Shown here one piece after another: positions 9,145-18,825 of a DNA stretch of 64,000 nt (its first letter is position 1; each line of letters starts with the position of its first letter). Source of the stretch: Qipengyuania gaetbuli (GTDB lineage: Bacteria > Pseudomonadota > Alphaproteobacteria > Sphingomonadales > Sphingomonadaceae); assembly GCF_020171365.1 (NCBI RefSeq), contig NZ_JAIUZO010000002.1, forward strand, positions 2,388,001 through 2,452,000. Direction: 5' to 3'. A program made the translations under genes and the position numbers. The notes under the pieces are model-generated. The model made no database searches. It was given only the letters and a program-made list of their open reading frames with translations, and was not told the DNA's origin.

Positions 9145-10833
9145 TCAGCACGCCTCCATAACGTAGAGACCGGGGGCGGGGTCCAGCGGTTCGTATTCCT
9201 TGTTCCCCAGTTTCGCGGGTGCTTTCTTCTGCTTGCCGGCGCGGGCCTGCACCCATTCCATCCAGTATGGCCACCAAGACCCTGAAACTTCTTCGGTTCC
9301 CTTCAACCACTCGTCCGCAGTGTCGGGCAGCTTCTTTTTCGGGTCCTTCTGCACATAGTAGCGCGCCTTGGGGTTTCCGGGCGGGTTGAGAATTGCCTGC
9401 ATGTGGCCCGAGTGCGAAAGAACATAGGTAATGTCCTTCGAGCCGAAGAGCTGCGTCGAACGGTAAGTGGCCTTCCACGGGGTGATGTGGTCGGTCACGC
9501 CGCCGAGGATGAACAGGTCGCTCGTCACCTTCGACAAATCGACCTTGTGGCCGACCATTTCCACCTCGCCCTTCTTAGTGAAGGCGAGCGTTTCGAAGGC
9601 GTGCAAGAAATCACCCATCAGTGCGGCCGAGAGATTTGTAGCATCGGCATTCCAGAACAGCACGTCGAAAGCGGGCGGGTCCTGGCCGAGCAGGTAGTTG
9701 TTGATCACATAGTTCCAGATCAGGTCGTTCGGGCGCAACCACGCGAAGCCGCGCGAGAGGTCGTCACCCTTGATGACGCCCTTCTTGGCAGCGCGGCGCT
9801 TTGCCAGCGCGAGGCCGTTTTCGCTGACGAGCGAACCTGCCTCGATATCGTTCTGCTTGGGGTGCAGCACGCAGACCATGAGCGTGAGCGCGCCGAGTAG
9901 ATCGTCCTTGTCCGAGGCCATCTTGCTGGCGAGCATCGATGCGGTCTGGCCGCCCGAGCAGCCCGCGGACACGTTCACCTTCTTCGAACCGGTGATCTTG
10001 CTGACCGCTTCCATCGCCTCGCGGCAGGAGCGGACGTAGTCGGTCATGTCCCAGTGGCCCTGTTCCTTGCTGGGGTTCTTCCAGCTGATCACGAAGGTCT
10101 GGATGCCGTTGTCGAGCTGGTACTTCACCACCGATTTTTCGGGCGACAGATCGTTGATATACATCTTGTTGATCTGCGGCGGGATGGTGAGCTGCGGGAT
10201 CTCGTAGACCTCGTCCGTGGTCGGGGCATATTGCACCAGTTCCATCATCTCGGTGCGCAGGACGACAGAACCCTTCGATGTCGCGATATTTTCGCCCAGC
10301 TTGAACGGCTTCTTGTCGACCTGGCTGACCATGCCCTTGTTGTGGACCATGTCATCGTAGGCGTTCTTGAGGCCCTTGATCAGGCTGAGACCGCCGCTGG
10401 TGATCGCCATTTTCTGCGCCGTGGGGTTGCCGACCAGCGTATTGGTCGGGGCAAGCCCGTCGATGATGATATTCGAGATGAAACGGGCGCGGTCCTTTTC
10501 GAGCTCGTCGAGCTCGAGGTCCTCGAGCCATTTGGACGCGCCCTTCTGGACAGCAAGGTAGTACTGCATGCCGGCGCGCATGAAGGGGTTGTACTGCCAG
10601 GCCGGGTCCTGGAACCGCTTGTCTTTCGGATCGGGGGCAAGATCGCTCTGGCCGGTCATGATCTTGACCATGTCCTGACCCATGTCCTGACCGTGCTTCA
10701 TCAGCCGCTGGGGGTCCGATGCCGTTTCACGCAGCATGACGGCGACCGCACCGAAGATATCCTCGCGCGTGAGGCCGATGAGCGGGCCAAGAGCGCTGGT
10801 GGACTGGGCGGCTTCGTCTTCGAGCTGTGCCAT
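9145..10833 (-). CDS. phaC: polyhydroxyalkanoate synthase, class II-like
   Basis: Polymerises 3-hydroxyacyl-CoA into storage polyester granules. The 562-residue length fits a class II synthase. The lipase-like box AGCSGG places the catalytic cysteine at residue 292; the catalytic aspartate is in GGVTDHITPW and the histidine in LSHSGHMQAILNPPG. It is the first gene of a minus-strand run with a depolymerase, MFS transporter, amidohydrolase and oxidoreductase. No phasin, phaR or phaE gene is next to it, consistent with a single-subunit enzyme. A 77-base gap separates it from fprA and may hold the promoter. Confidence 0.92.
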   Translation of the reverse strand: MAQLEDEAAQSTSALGPLIGLTREDIFGAVAVMLRETASDPQRLMKHGQDMGQDMVKIMTGQSDLAPDPKDKRFQDPAWQYNPFMRAGMQYYLAVQKGASKWLEDLELDELEKDRARFISNIIIDGLAPTNTLVGNPTAQKMAITSGGLSLIKGLKNAYDDMVHNKGMVSQVDKKPFKLGENIATSKGSVVLRTEMMELVQYAPTTDEVYEIPQLTIPPQINKMYINDLSPEKSVVKYQLDNGIQTFVISWKNPSKEQGHWDMTDYVRSCREAMEAVSKITGSKKVNVSAGCSGGQTASMLASKMASDKDDLLGALTLMVCVLHPKQNDIEAGSLVSENGLALAKRRAAKKGVIKGDDLSRGFAWLRPNDLIWNYVINNYLLGQDPPAFDVLFWNADATNLSAALMGDFLHAFETLAFTKKGEVEMVGHKVDLSKVTSDLFILGGVTDHITPWKATYRSTQLFGSKDITYVLSHSGHMQAILNPPGNPKARYYVQKDPKKKLPDTADEWLKGTEEVSGSWWPYWMEWVQARAGKQKKAPAKLGNKEYEPLDPAPGLYVMEAC

Positions 10834-10910
10834 GGGTATTCCGGGTCCCTTTCGTTCGTTCTTATGTCGGTATCACTAAGCCAACACGTGCCGCTGCGCC
10901 AGCGTTCCGA

Positions 10911-12218
10911 TTATCCGCGTGCTGCAATCATGTCGGCGATATCGACGAATTTCTCGCGCGGGGCGCCTTCGCGCGCTGCGGCGGCTTCGGCTTCCTCGAT
11001 CTTTTGCCAGTCGCGGAAAGTCACGACGTCGAGCCCGCGAGCCGCTGCCAGTTCATCGAACCCCTCGCGCCCGAGCTTACGACCGCCCTGTCCGATGTCC
11101 TCTGCCACGAGGTCGATGACGCCATAGCCGTCGGGCCGGTTGGTGCCGATGGTGCCGGTAGGTCCGCGCTTGGCCCAGCCGACGCAGTAAAGGCCGGGAA
11201 GGATGCGGCCGTCGTCATTGGCGAACTTGCCCTGCCGTTCATCGAACGGGACACCTTCGATCGAAGAACTGCGATAGCCGATGCAGCTGATGACCAGGTC
11301 GGCGGGCACACGGTATGTCTCGCCGGTGCCCAGGGCGCGGCCTTTTTCGATTACGGTCTTTTCGACCTCGACCGCGCTGACCTTGCCGTCCTTCCCGACG
11401 AAGCTGACGGGGTTGGCGAAGAAATCGAACTCGATCCCGATCGGCGTTTCGCCATGGATACTGGCCGGGATCGCCGCGAAATCGCGCAGCAACGTAACCG
11501 ATTTGCGCAGACCCGGCTCGAGGATGAGATCGTCGTCCACCGGCGGCAGGTCTTCGGGGTCGACCATCGGGCTGGCCCGTTCGAGATGCATCAGTTCGCC
11601 AAGTTCCTTGGGCGTCATCATGATCTGGTGGGGACCGCGCCGGCCGAGGATCGTCACCGTTTCAAGCTTCGACCCACGCAAGGCGGACAGCGCGTGTTCG
11701 ACGATATCCGATCCCGCCATCTCTCCTTCTGTCTTGGACAGGATCCGGGCGACGTCGAGCGCGACATTGCCCATGCCGATGACAACCGCGTGCTTGCCCG
11801 AGAAATCAGGGTCGAGCGCGGCGAAATCGGGATGCCCGTTGTACCATCCGACGAAGGCCGCGCTGCCGAAGATGTTGCCGAGATCTTCCCCCTCGAGCCC
11901 CAGCTGGCGGTCATGTGGCGCGCCGGTTGCAAAGACGACTGCATCGTAGAGGTCCTGCAGCTCCGGCACGGTCACGTCGGTGCCGACAGTCACATTCCCG
12001 ACGAAACGCACATTTTCCGTGAGTGCAGTCTTTTCGTAGCGCCGCGCAACCGCCTTGATCGACTGGTGGTCGGGAGCGACGCCGGTGCGGATCAGTCCGT
12101 AAGGTACCGGGAGCTTGTCGAAAACGTCGATACGGGCATCATCGCCCCACTTCTTGCCTGCCGCTTCTGCAGCGTAATAGCCTGACGGACCCGAGCCGAT
12201 AATAGCGATGTGACGCAT
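10911..12218 (-). CDS. fprA: ferredoxin--NADP reductase, FprA/adrenodoxin-reductase type
   Basis: A 435-residue FAD flavoprotein that moves electrons between NADPH and ferredoxins. The N-terminal FAD loop is IGSGPSGYYAAE, followed by the PVPYGLIRTGVAPDH segment characteristic of adrenodoxin-reductase-type enzymes. The NADP-binding loop is GMGNVALDVARIL and the C-terminal FAD contact region is CVGWAKRGPTGTIG. The start is the ATG after a GAGAGG ribosome-binding site; upstream in-frame codons precede the flavin-binding strand and are unlikely. It could serve ferredoxin-dependent enzymes such as KorAB elsewhere in the window. Confidence 0.92.
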   Translation of the reverse strand: MRHIAIIGSGPSGYYAAEAAGKKWGDDARIDVFDKLPVPYGLIRTGVAPDHQSIKAVARRYEKTALTENVRFVGNVTVGTDVTVPELQDLYDAVVFATGAPHDRQLGLEGEDLGNIFGSAAFVGWYNGHPDFAALDPDFSGKHAVVIGMGNVALDVARILSKTEGEMAGSDIVEHALSALRGSKLETVTILGRRGPHQIMMTPKELGELMHLERASPMVDPEDLPPVDDDLILEPGLRKSVTLLRDFAAIPASIHGETPIGIEFDFFANPVSFVGKDGKVSAVEVEKTVIEKGRALGTGETYRVPADLVISCIGYRSSSIEGVPFDERQGKFANDDGRILPGLYCVGWAKRGPTGTIGTNRPDGYGVIDLVAEDIGQGGRKLGREGFDELAAARGLDVVTFRDWQKIEEAEAAAAREGAPREKFVDIADMIAARG

Positions 12219-12400
12219 CTGCGGTCCTCTCCCCCGCTGAATGAGTAGCGACAATGCCTCCGTAAGCAGCACTGTGCAAGCATGCGCCAAGCCGCGCTCA
12301 CAGGTCGGTTCGATGGTTATGCATTGGGTAAGTATTTTCGATTAGGAAACGCGCAACGCCCGGCCTGGATCGGGAAACGGGATTGCAATCGGATATTGGA

Positions 12401-14629
12401 ATGAGCGGATTTTTCTCGAAACGGTCGAAAGCCAAGGCCGGGGCATCGGGCAAAGGCGGCAAGGTCGCCGCCGCCAATGATTCCGAAGCGCCCAAAATGC
12501 TCTCGCGTCTCGAACTGCTCGACAGTTTCGAGAATGCCGGGCTGGGCTGGTTCTGGGCCAGCGACAGCGACGGCCGCCTCATCTATCTCTCGCCTGCCGC
12601 ACTCAAGGAACTCGGTTTCTCCGAGGATGACGTAGTGGGTACACCGCTGGCCGAATTCTTCCTGCAGGACGAAGAATGCACGCGCGAAGGCCGTCCGTTC
12701 AAATTCGTCGTTTCTGCGCGCGGTTCCATCTCGCACCATCCGGTGCAAATTGTTGGTGGCGGCAAGGAAAGCGGGCAGTACTGGGAACTGTCGGGCGTCC
12801 CCCAATACGATAGCGATCGCAATTTTCTCGGCTATCGCGGCAGCGCCAAGGACATTACCTCGACCCGTGCATCGCGCCTCGATGCAGAGCGTCTTGCCCA
12901 GTTCGATTCCCTTACCGGTTTGGCGAACCGCCATCGCATGAACAAGCGGCTGGAATCGACGCTCAAGGCGTTCCAGGCCTCGCAACGCAGCTGTGCGCTG
13001 CTGATGCTCGACCTCGACCGCTTCAAGCAGGTCAACGATACGCATGGCCATCCGGCAGGCGACGAACTGCTCAAGCAGGTCGCGAACCGTATCGAGCGGA
13101 TCATCGGCAACAAGGGCGAAATTGCACGTCTTGGCGGTGACGAATTCCAGGTCATGCTGCAGGATATCGACGACCGTGCGGAACTGGGCGAACTCGCCGA
13201 CCGCCTGATCAAGATGATTTCGCAGCCTTACCAGATCAAGAACACCCGCGTGTCGATCGGTACGTCGGTCGGCGTGGCAGTGTCACCGTTCGATGGCGTC
13301 GAGCCGGAAGAACTGGTCAAGGCAGCCGACCTTGCGCTTTACGGCGCCAAGGCCAAGGGCAAGGGCTGCTATCGCTTCTACAATGTCGACATGCGTGACG
13401 GCGCGCAGACACGCAACCGGATCGAGATGGATTTGCGGCAGGCGATCGAGGACGGCGACCTGCGCATGTACTACCAGCCGATTGTCAAGGCGAAGGATCA
13501 CACGCTCCATTGCCTCGAGGCGTTGATGCGTTGGGAACATCCGGAGCGGGGCTTTATCCCGCCCTCGCAATTCATTCCGGTGGCCGAGGAAATCGGCATG
13601 ATCACGGAACTGGGCGATTGGGCCTTGCAAGAGGTCTGCCGCGATGCAGCCAAGTGGCCGTGCGAACTGCGCGTTGCAGTCAACGTGTCGGCAATCCAGT
13701 TCGCCAATGACGACTTTCCCAAGAAGCTGAAGGAAGTGCTGCGCGAGACCGGAATGCCGGCACGCCGTCTCGAGCTCGAGATTACCGAGAGCGTTTTCGT
13801 TGGCGATGCTGACCGCACGCAGACCATGTTCGAGGAATTGAAGCGTATCGGCGTTCGCCTTGCGCTCGACGATTTCGGCACCGGCTATTCATCGCTCAGC
13901 TACCTGCAAAAAGCGCCGTTCGACAAGATCAAGATCGACCAGGCGTTCGTTCGCGGCGCGACCGAGAAGGGCAACAACAATCCGGCGATCATGTCTGCGA
14001 TCGTGAACCTTGCCGAATCTCTCGGAATGGAGACCGTTGCCGAGGGCGTGGAAACGAAGGACGAACTGGACCTCGTGGAAGCGCGCGGCGCTAGCCATAT
14101 CCAGGGTTTCATCTTCGCCCATGCCATCAGCAACTTCGAATTGCTGGAACGGCTGGAGAGCCAGCAATTGCAGTATGAGCCGCGCGGACCCGAACGCTTC
14201 CGCGCCGAGCGCAGGACCGTCTATCGCCGCGTCGGACTGATCCACGAAGACCACCGCTACCACGTGATGATGCGCGACCTTTCCAAGACCGGTGCGCGCG
14301 TCGAGGGGCTGCTCAACGTCCCCGTAGGTACTCATGTGGTGCTGGATCTCGGCGGTGGCCAGCTGGCGGTCGCGACGGTTCGCCGTTCGGACGAATTCAC
14401 GCAGGGGCTCGAATTCGAGACGCCGCTCATCAGCGACGGCTCGGACGGGCTGTGTACGCGCCACCGCGTCTCGCCTTACGAGATTGCGGCAGCAGCAAAC
14501 CAGCCTTTGGCGAGCCTGCCGGAAGATCCCTATGCCGTCCTCATGGCCGAAAACATCGCCAACGGGACGCGCAGGCAGTTCCTGGAAGTCGATACCAGCA
14601 ACAAGCCGCGCAAGAAAAAAGCCGGTTGA
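12401..14629 (+). CDS. PAS-GGDEF-EAL-PilZ cyclic-di-GMP protein (both active sites intact)
   Basis: A 742-residue predicted bifunctional cyclic-di-GMP enzyme. An N-terminal PAS-like sensor domain (about residues 35-155) precedes a diguanylate cyclase domain with an intact GGDEF at residue 245. The phosphodiesterase domain has EAL near residue 373, the DDFGTGYSS loop, KIDQAF and AEGVE, all metal-binding and catalytic residues present. A PilZ-like domain follows (about 600-710). No membrane segment is evident, so it is probably cytosolic. The ATG at 12401 was preferred to an in-frame TTG 18 bases upstream. A paralog follows directly. The signal sensed is unknown. Confidence 0.9.
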   Translation: MSGFFSKRSKAKAGASGKGGKVAAANDSEAPKMLSRLELLDSFENAGLGWFWASDSDGRLIYLSPAALKELGFSEDDVVGTPLAEFFLQDEECTREGRPFKFVVSARGSISHHPVQIVGGGKESGQYWELSGVPQYDSDRNFLGYRGSAKDITSTRASRLDAERLAQFDSLTGLANRHRMNKRLESTLKAFQASQRSCALLMLDLDRFKQVNDTHGHPAGDELLKQVANRIERIIGNKGEIARLGGDEFQVMLQDIDDRAELGELADRLIKMISQPYQIKNTRVSIGTSVGVAVSPFDGVEPEELVKAADLALYGAKAKGKGCYRFYNVDMRDGAQTRNRIEMDLRQAIEDGDLRMYYQPIVKAKDHTLHCLEALMRWEHPERGFIPPSQFIPVAEEIGMITELGDWALQEVCRDAAKWPCELRVAVNVSAIQFANDDFPKKLKEVLRETGMPARRLELEITESVFVGDADRTQTMFEELKRIGVRLALDDFGTGYSSLSYLQKAPFDKIKIDQAFVRGATEKGNNNPAIMSAIVNLAESLGMETVAEGVETKDELDLVEARGASHIQGFIFAHAISNFELLERLESQQLQYEPRGPERFRAERRTVYRRVGLIHEDHRYHVMMRDLSKTGARVEGLLNVPVGTHVVLDLGGGQLAVATVRRSDEFTQGLEFETPLISDGSDGLCTRHRVSPYEIAAAANQPLASLPEDPYAVLMAENIANGTRRQFLEVDTSNKPRKKKAG

Positions 14630-14721
14630 TCGGGGACATTTACGCTTGGTGTTAGGCTAAAAATAACCATTCCAGCCTAGACCTCGTAAAGAGAGTTCAA
14701 CGTTTTCGAGGTCGACCCGCC

Positions 14722-16908
14722 ATGGGGGCCATGCCCTTTTCCAACCTGTTTTCCTCGCGCAAGGACGCGGGCGATGTGGTGGGCCAGTGCACATTTGCGG
14801 TCTCCGACAAGGCGCGGATCGTCGACGAAATCGAAGCAAGCGGCGTGCTGGGCTTCTGGGCTACCGACCGTCAGGGCAACATCGCTTACATCTCCCCTGC
14901 CATCGCTGCACGCCTCGGTTCGACGCAGGATGAACTCATCGGCACCCAGCTGCAGCAAGTCCTCATCCCCATCGAGGGAGAAACGGATGGCCGTTCGCTT
15001 GGCCTGAAGCTCAATACCCGCAAATCCTTCGCGAATTTGTCGACACAGGCCCAGGCGCCGGGCAATGATGCGGTGCTTAGCCTTTCCGGCCGTCCGCTTT
15101 ATGACGAGCAGACGGATTTTGCCGGTTTCCGCGGAAGCGTGGTCGACGTCACCGAGGAATTCCGCGCCGAGGAAGAGGCAAATCGCCTCGCCAAGTTCGA
15201 TTCGCTGACCGGTCTCGCCAACCGGCACCGGATGGAGCAGCGCATAGATTCCACGTTGCATGCCTTCTGCGCTGCCAAGCGGACGGCTGCGCTGATGATG
15301 CTCGACCTCGACCGCTTCAAGCAGGTCAACGATACGCTCGGCCATGCCGCCGGTGACCAGCTCCTGCAGCAGGTGGCCGATCGCCTCCGCAGCGCTGTCG
15401 GTAGCCGCGGCGAGATCGGGCGTCTGGGCGGCGATGAATTCCAGGTCCTGATCCCCGACATGGACGATCGCGGTGAACTGGGCGAGATCGCCAAGAAGAT
15501 CATCCAGATGCTCTCGCAGCCTTATTCTGTCGAAGAAGGCCGCTGCACTATCGGTTGCTCCGTCGGGGTGGCGATTGCCCCCTATGACGGCGTCAAGCGC
15601 GAGGAACTGACCCGTGCGGCAGACCTTGCGCTCTATGCCTCGAAGAACGGCGGACGCGGCCAGTTCCGCTTCTATGCGGCAGACCTCGAGCACGAGGCCA
15701 ATCTGCGCAAGCGCATGGAAGAGGACCTCGCCAGCGCGATCGAGAACGGCCATTTCACCATCGAATACCAGCCGATCGTGGAACTGGGTTCGAACCGGGT
15801 GGTGGGCCTTGAGGCCAAGTATTCGTGGGAAGACGAGGATCGCGGCCGTGTCTCGCCAGACACTTTCCTCCCGATTGCAGAGGGCAGCCGCCTGATCGTG
15901 CCGATCGGCGAATGGGCCCTGCGCCGTGCTTGCGGGGACGCGGTGAAATGGCCGGGCGACCTGCGCCTTTCGCTCAATATTTCTCCCGTCCAGTTCGAAG
16001 CCAACGGCTTTGCCGACCTTGTCGGGCAGATCCTGGAAGAGACCGGCCTCGACCCTTCGCGGCTCGAACTTGAACTGAACGAATCTGTCCTGCTCGGCGA
16101 TGCATCCAAGGTCGATGCAGTCCTCAGCCAGCTGTTTAAGCTGGGCGTTCGTCTGACTCTCGACCAGTTCGGCACGGGCATGTCCTCGCTCGCTTATCTG
16201 CGCCGGGCTCCGTTCAATACTCTCAAGATCGGAGCGAAGTTCTTCGAGCCGGTGCTCGGCAACGACCTCGGGGACATGGACCTCGTGCGCGCGGTAGTGG
16301 CTCTGGCGAATGCGATGGGAATGGAAACGGCCGCTTCGGGCGTGCACGCCCTGCCGTTGATGGAAGAGCTGCACCATCTCGGCGTGAACCAGGTGCAGGG
16401 GTTCGTCTTCTCCGACGCCATCGGCCACGAAGCCGTCATGCAGGAAATCACGAGCGGCGAGTGGGTGCTCAAGCCCACCGACCAGGGAAGCCAACGCGCC
16501 AATCGCCGCACTGTTTTCCGTCGCATCGGCCTTATCCACGAAGACCACTATTACGACGTGACGCTGCGCAATCTGTCGCGCACCGGCGCCATGATCGAAG
16601 GGCTTGAAGACGTGCCGGTGGGCACGATGTTCGTGCTCGATTTCGGTGGCGGCCAGCTGGCTGTCTGCACCGTGCGCCGGACGATGGGGGATACGCAAGG
16701 TCTGGAATTCGAGCAGGAACTGGTCGACGACGGGGCAGGCGGCTTGTGCACCCGGCACCGTGTCAGCCCGTACGAACTTGCTGTTGCCGGTGCTCCCTTG
16801 CAGGCCCTTCCGGCCGGCAAACACGCCATGGCGGACCAGGCGCCGGCCAATGCCGGTTTCGCCAAGTTCAAGCTCTCGCCCAACGCGCCAAGCCAGAACC
16901 AGAACTGA
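14722..16908 (+). CDS. PAS-GGDEF-degenerate EAL-PilZ protein
   Basis: A 728-residue paralog of the preceding gene with the same domain order. GGDEF is intact (residue 236), but the EAL domain is degraded: EAL reads EAK (364), DDFGTGYSS reads DQFGTGMSS (481), KIDQAF reads KIGAKF and AEGVE reads ASGVH. Several metal ligands are therefore lost, and phosphodiesterase activity is unlikely; the domain may act as a binding or regulatory module. The PilZ-like C-terminus shares RRIGLIHEDH and GGGQLAV with the neighbour. GAGGT lies eight bases before the ATG. The pair looks like a tandem duplication followed by divergence of one EAL site. Confidence 0.9.
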   Translation: MGAMPFSNLFSSRKDAGDVVGQCTFAVSDKARIVDEIEASGVLGFWATDRQGNIAYISPAIAARLGSTQDELIGTQLQQVLIPIEGETDGRSLGLKLNTRKSFANLSTQAQAPGNDAVLSLSGRPLYDEQTDFAGFRGSVVDVTEEFRAEEEANRLAKFDSLTGLANRHRMEQRIDSTLHAFCAAKRTAALMMLDLDRFKQVNDTLGHAAGDQLLQQVADRLRSAVGSRGEIGRLGGDEFQVLIPDMDDRGELGEIAKKIIQMLSQPYSVEEGRCTIGCSVGVAIAPYDGVKREELTRAADLALYASKNGGRGQFRFYAADLEHEANLRKRMEEDLASAIENGHFTIEYQPIVELGSNRVVGLEAKYSWEDEDRGRVSPDTFLPIAEGSRLIVPIGEWALRRACGDAVKWPGDLRLSLNISPVQFEANGFADLVGQILEETGLDPSRLELELNESVLLGDASKVDAVLSQLFKLGVRLTLDQFGTGMSSLAYLRRAPFNTLKIGAKFFEPVLGNDLGDMDLVRAVVALANAMGMETAASGVHALPLMEELHHLGVNQVQGFVFSDAIGHEAVMQEITSGEWVLKPTDQGSQRANRRTVFRRIGLIHEDHYYDVTLRNLSRTGAMIEGLEDVPVGTMFVLDFGGGQLAVCTVRRTMGDTQGLEFEQELVDDGAGGLCTRHRVSPYELAVAGAPLQALPAGKHAMADQAPANAGFAKFKLSPNAPSQNQN

Positions 16909-16972
16909 GCGCGTTGCAGCGCTCTAATTCCGGCTGACAGCGCAGTTTTGCGCCGCTAAAGGCGCTGGCGTA

Positions 16973-18790
16973 ATGACTGACCTTTCCAAGATCCGCAATT
17001 TCTCGATCATCGCCCATATCGATCACGGAAAGTCGACGCTCGCCGACCGGCTGATCCAGTTCACCGGCGGCCTGACCGACCGCGAGATGTCCGAGCAAGT
17101 CCTTGATAACATGGACATCGAGAAGGAACGCGGCATCACCATCAAGGCGCAGACCGTGCGCCTCAACTACACCGCCAAGGATGGCGAGACCTATGAGCTC
17201 AACCTCATGGACACGCCCGGCCACGTCGACTTCGCCTACGAGGTCTCGCGCTCCCTGGCCGCGTGCGAGGGCGCTCTGCTGGTTGTCGACGCCGCGCAGG
17301 GCGTGGAAGCCCAGACGCTCGCCAACGTCTACCAGTCGATCGAGCACGACCACGAAATCGTCCCCGTCATCAACAAGATCGACCTGCCCGCCGCCGAACC
17401 AGACAAGGTCCGCGCCGAGATCGAGGACATCATCGGCCTCGACGCATCGGACGCCGTCCTCACCTCGGCCAAGTCCGGCATCGGCATCGAGGACACGCTG
17501 GAGGCGCTCGTCGCCCGCATCCCGCCGCCGCAGGGCGACCGCGACGCGCCGCTGAAGGCCATGCTGGTCGACTCATGGTACGACCCCTACCTCGGCGTGG
17601 TCATCCTCGTGCGCGTGATGGACGGGGTCATCAAAAAGGGCCTCAACATCAAGTTCATGCAGGGCGGCACGCAGCACCTGATCGACCGCGTCGGCTGCTT
17701 CACCCCCAAGCGCACCGACCTGCCCGAACTGGGGCCGGGCGAGATCGGCTTCATCACCGCGCAGATCAAGGAAGTCGAACAGGCCCGCGTCGGCGACACC
17801 ATCACCACGGTGAAGGGCGGGGCGGACAAGGCGCTGCCCGGCTACAAGGAAGTGCAGCCGGTGGTCTTCTGCGGCCTCTTCCCGGTCGACGCGGCCGAGT
17901 TCGAGAAGCTGCGCGAAAGCATCGGCAAGCTGCGCCTCAACGACGCCAGCTTCAGCTACGAGATGGAAAGCAGCGCCGCGCTGGGCTTCGGCTTCCGCGC
18001 CGGCTTCCTCGGCCTGCTGCACCTGGAGATCATCCAGGAACGCCTCAGCCGCGAATACGACCTCGACCTCATCACCACGGCCCCGTCCGTGGTCTACCGC
18101 GTGCACCTCGCCCATACCAAGACCGAAGATGCCAAGGTCATCGACATCCACAACCCCGCCGACTGGCCGGACGTGAACCGGATCGACATGGTGGAGGAAC
18201 CGTGGATCAAGGCGACGATCTACACGCCCGACGACTATCTTGGGCCGATCCTGAAGCTGTGCCAGGACCGCCGCGGCATCCAGACCGACCTCACCTATGT
18301 CGGTGGCCGCGCGCAGGTGACCTACGAGCTGCCGCTGAACGAGGTGGTGTTCGATTTCTACGACCGCCTGAAGTCGATCAGCCGCGGCTATGCCAGCTTC
18401 GACTATGAACAGATCGGCCTGCGCGAAGGCGACCTCGTGAAGATGAACATCCTCGTCAACAACGAGCCGGTCGACGCGCTATCGCTGATCGTCCACCGCG
18501 CCGTGGCGGAAGAACGCGGTCGCGGCATGTGCGAACGGCTGAAGGACCTCATCCCGCGCCATTTGTTCAAGATCCCGATCCAGGCCGCGATCGGCGGCAA
18601 GATTATCGCCCGCGAAACTATCGCCGCCCTGCGCAAGGACGTCACCGCCAAGTGCTACGGCGGCGACATCACGCGCAAGAAGAAGCTGCTGGAGAAGCAG
18701 AAGAAGGGCAAGGCCCGGATGCGCGAGTACGGAAACGTGAGCATCCCGCAGGAGGCGTTTATCGCCGCGCTGCGGATGGGGGAGGAGTGA
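16973..18790 (+). CDS. lepA: elongation factor 4 (LepA), ribosome-associated GTPase
   Basis: A 605-residue translational GTPase. G1 is AHIDHGKST, the switch region has [12 protein letters not shown]3 is DTPGH and G4 is NKIDL, in the expected order in the first 130 residues. The C-terminal LepA-specific region is rich in lysine ([18 protein letters not shown]), which is family-typical. The length is normal, 16973 is the only plausible ATG, and no strong ribosome-binding site precedes it. It marks the left edge of the AT-rich insert that holds the next gene. Confidence 0.97.
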   Translation: MTDLSKIRNFSIIAHIDHGKSTLADRLIQFTGGLTDREMSEQVLDNMDIEKERGITIKAQTVRLNYTAKDGETYELNLMDTPGHVDFAYEVSRSLAACEGALLVVDAAQGVEAQTLANVYQSIEHDHEIVPVINKIDLPAAEPDKVRAEIEDIIGLDASDAVLTSAKSGIGIEDTLEALVARIPPPQGDRDAPLKAMLVDSWYDPYLGVVILVRVMDGVIKKGLNIKFMQGGTQHLIDRVGCFTPKRTDLPELGPGEIGFITAQIKEVEQARVGDTITTVKGGADKALPGYKEVQPVVFCGLFPVDAAEFEKLRESIGKLRLNDASFSYEMESSAALGFGFRAGFLGLLHLEIIQERLSREYDLDLITTAPSVVYRVHLAHTKTEDAKVIDIHNPADWPDVNRIDMVEEPWIKATIYTPDDYLGPILKLCQDRRGIQTDLTYVGGRAQVTYELPLNEVVFDFYDRLKSISRGYASFDYEQIGLREGDLVKMNILVNNEPVDALSLIVHRAVAEERGRGMCERLKDLIPRHLFKIPIQAAIGGKIIARETIAALRKDVTAKCYGGDITRKKKLLEKQKKGKARMREYGNVSIPQEAFIAALRMGEE

Positions 18791-18825
18791 AGAAGGCGTG
18801 TACTTCTAGAGCTTGTAAGGATCTA

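Noticed and set aside
14677..16824. A 715-residue minus-strand frame opposite the second GGDEF/EAL gene
   Set aside because: Composition is that of a frame shadow; the plus-strand protein has complete motifs.
18788..18809. AGAAG/CTTCT repeat as a terminator after lepA
   Set aside because: Five-base stem without a T-run.
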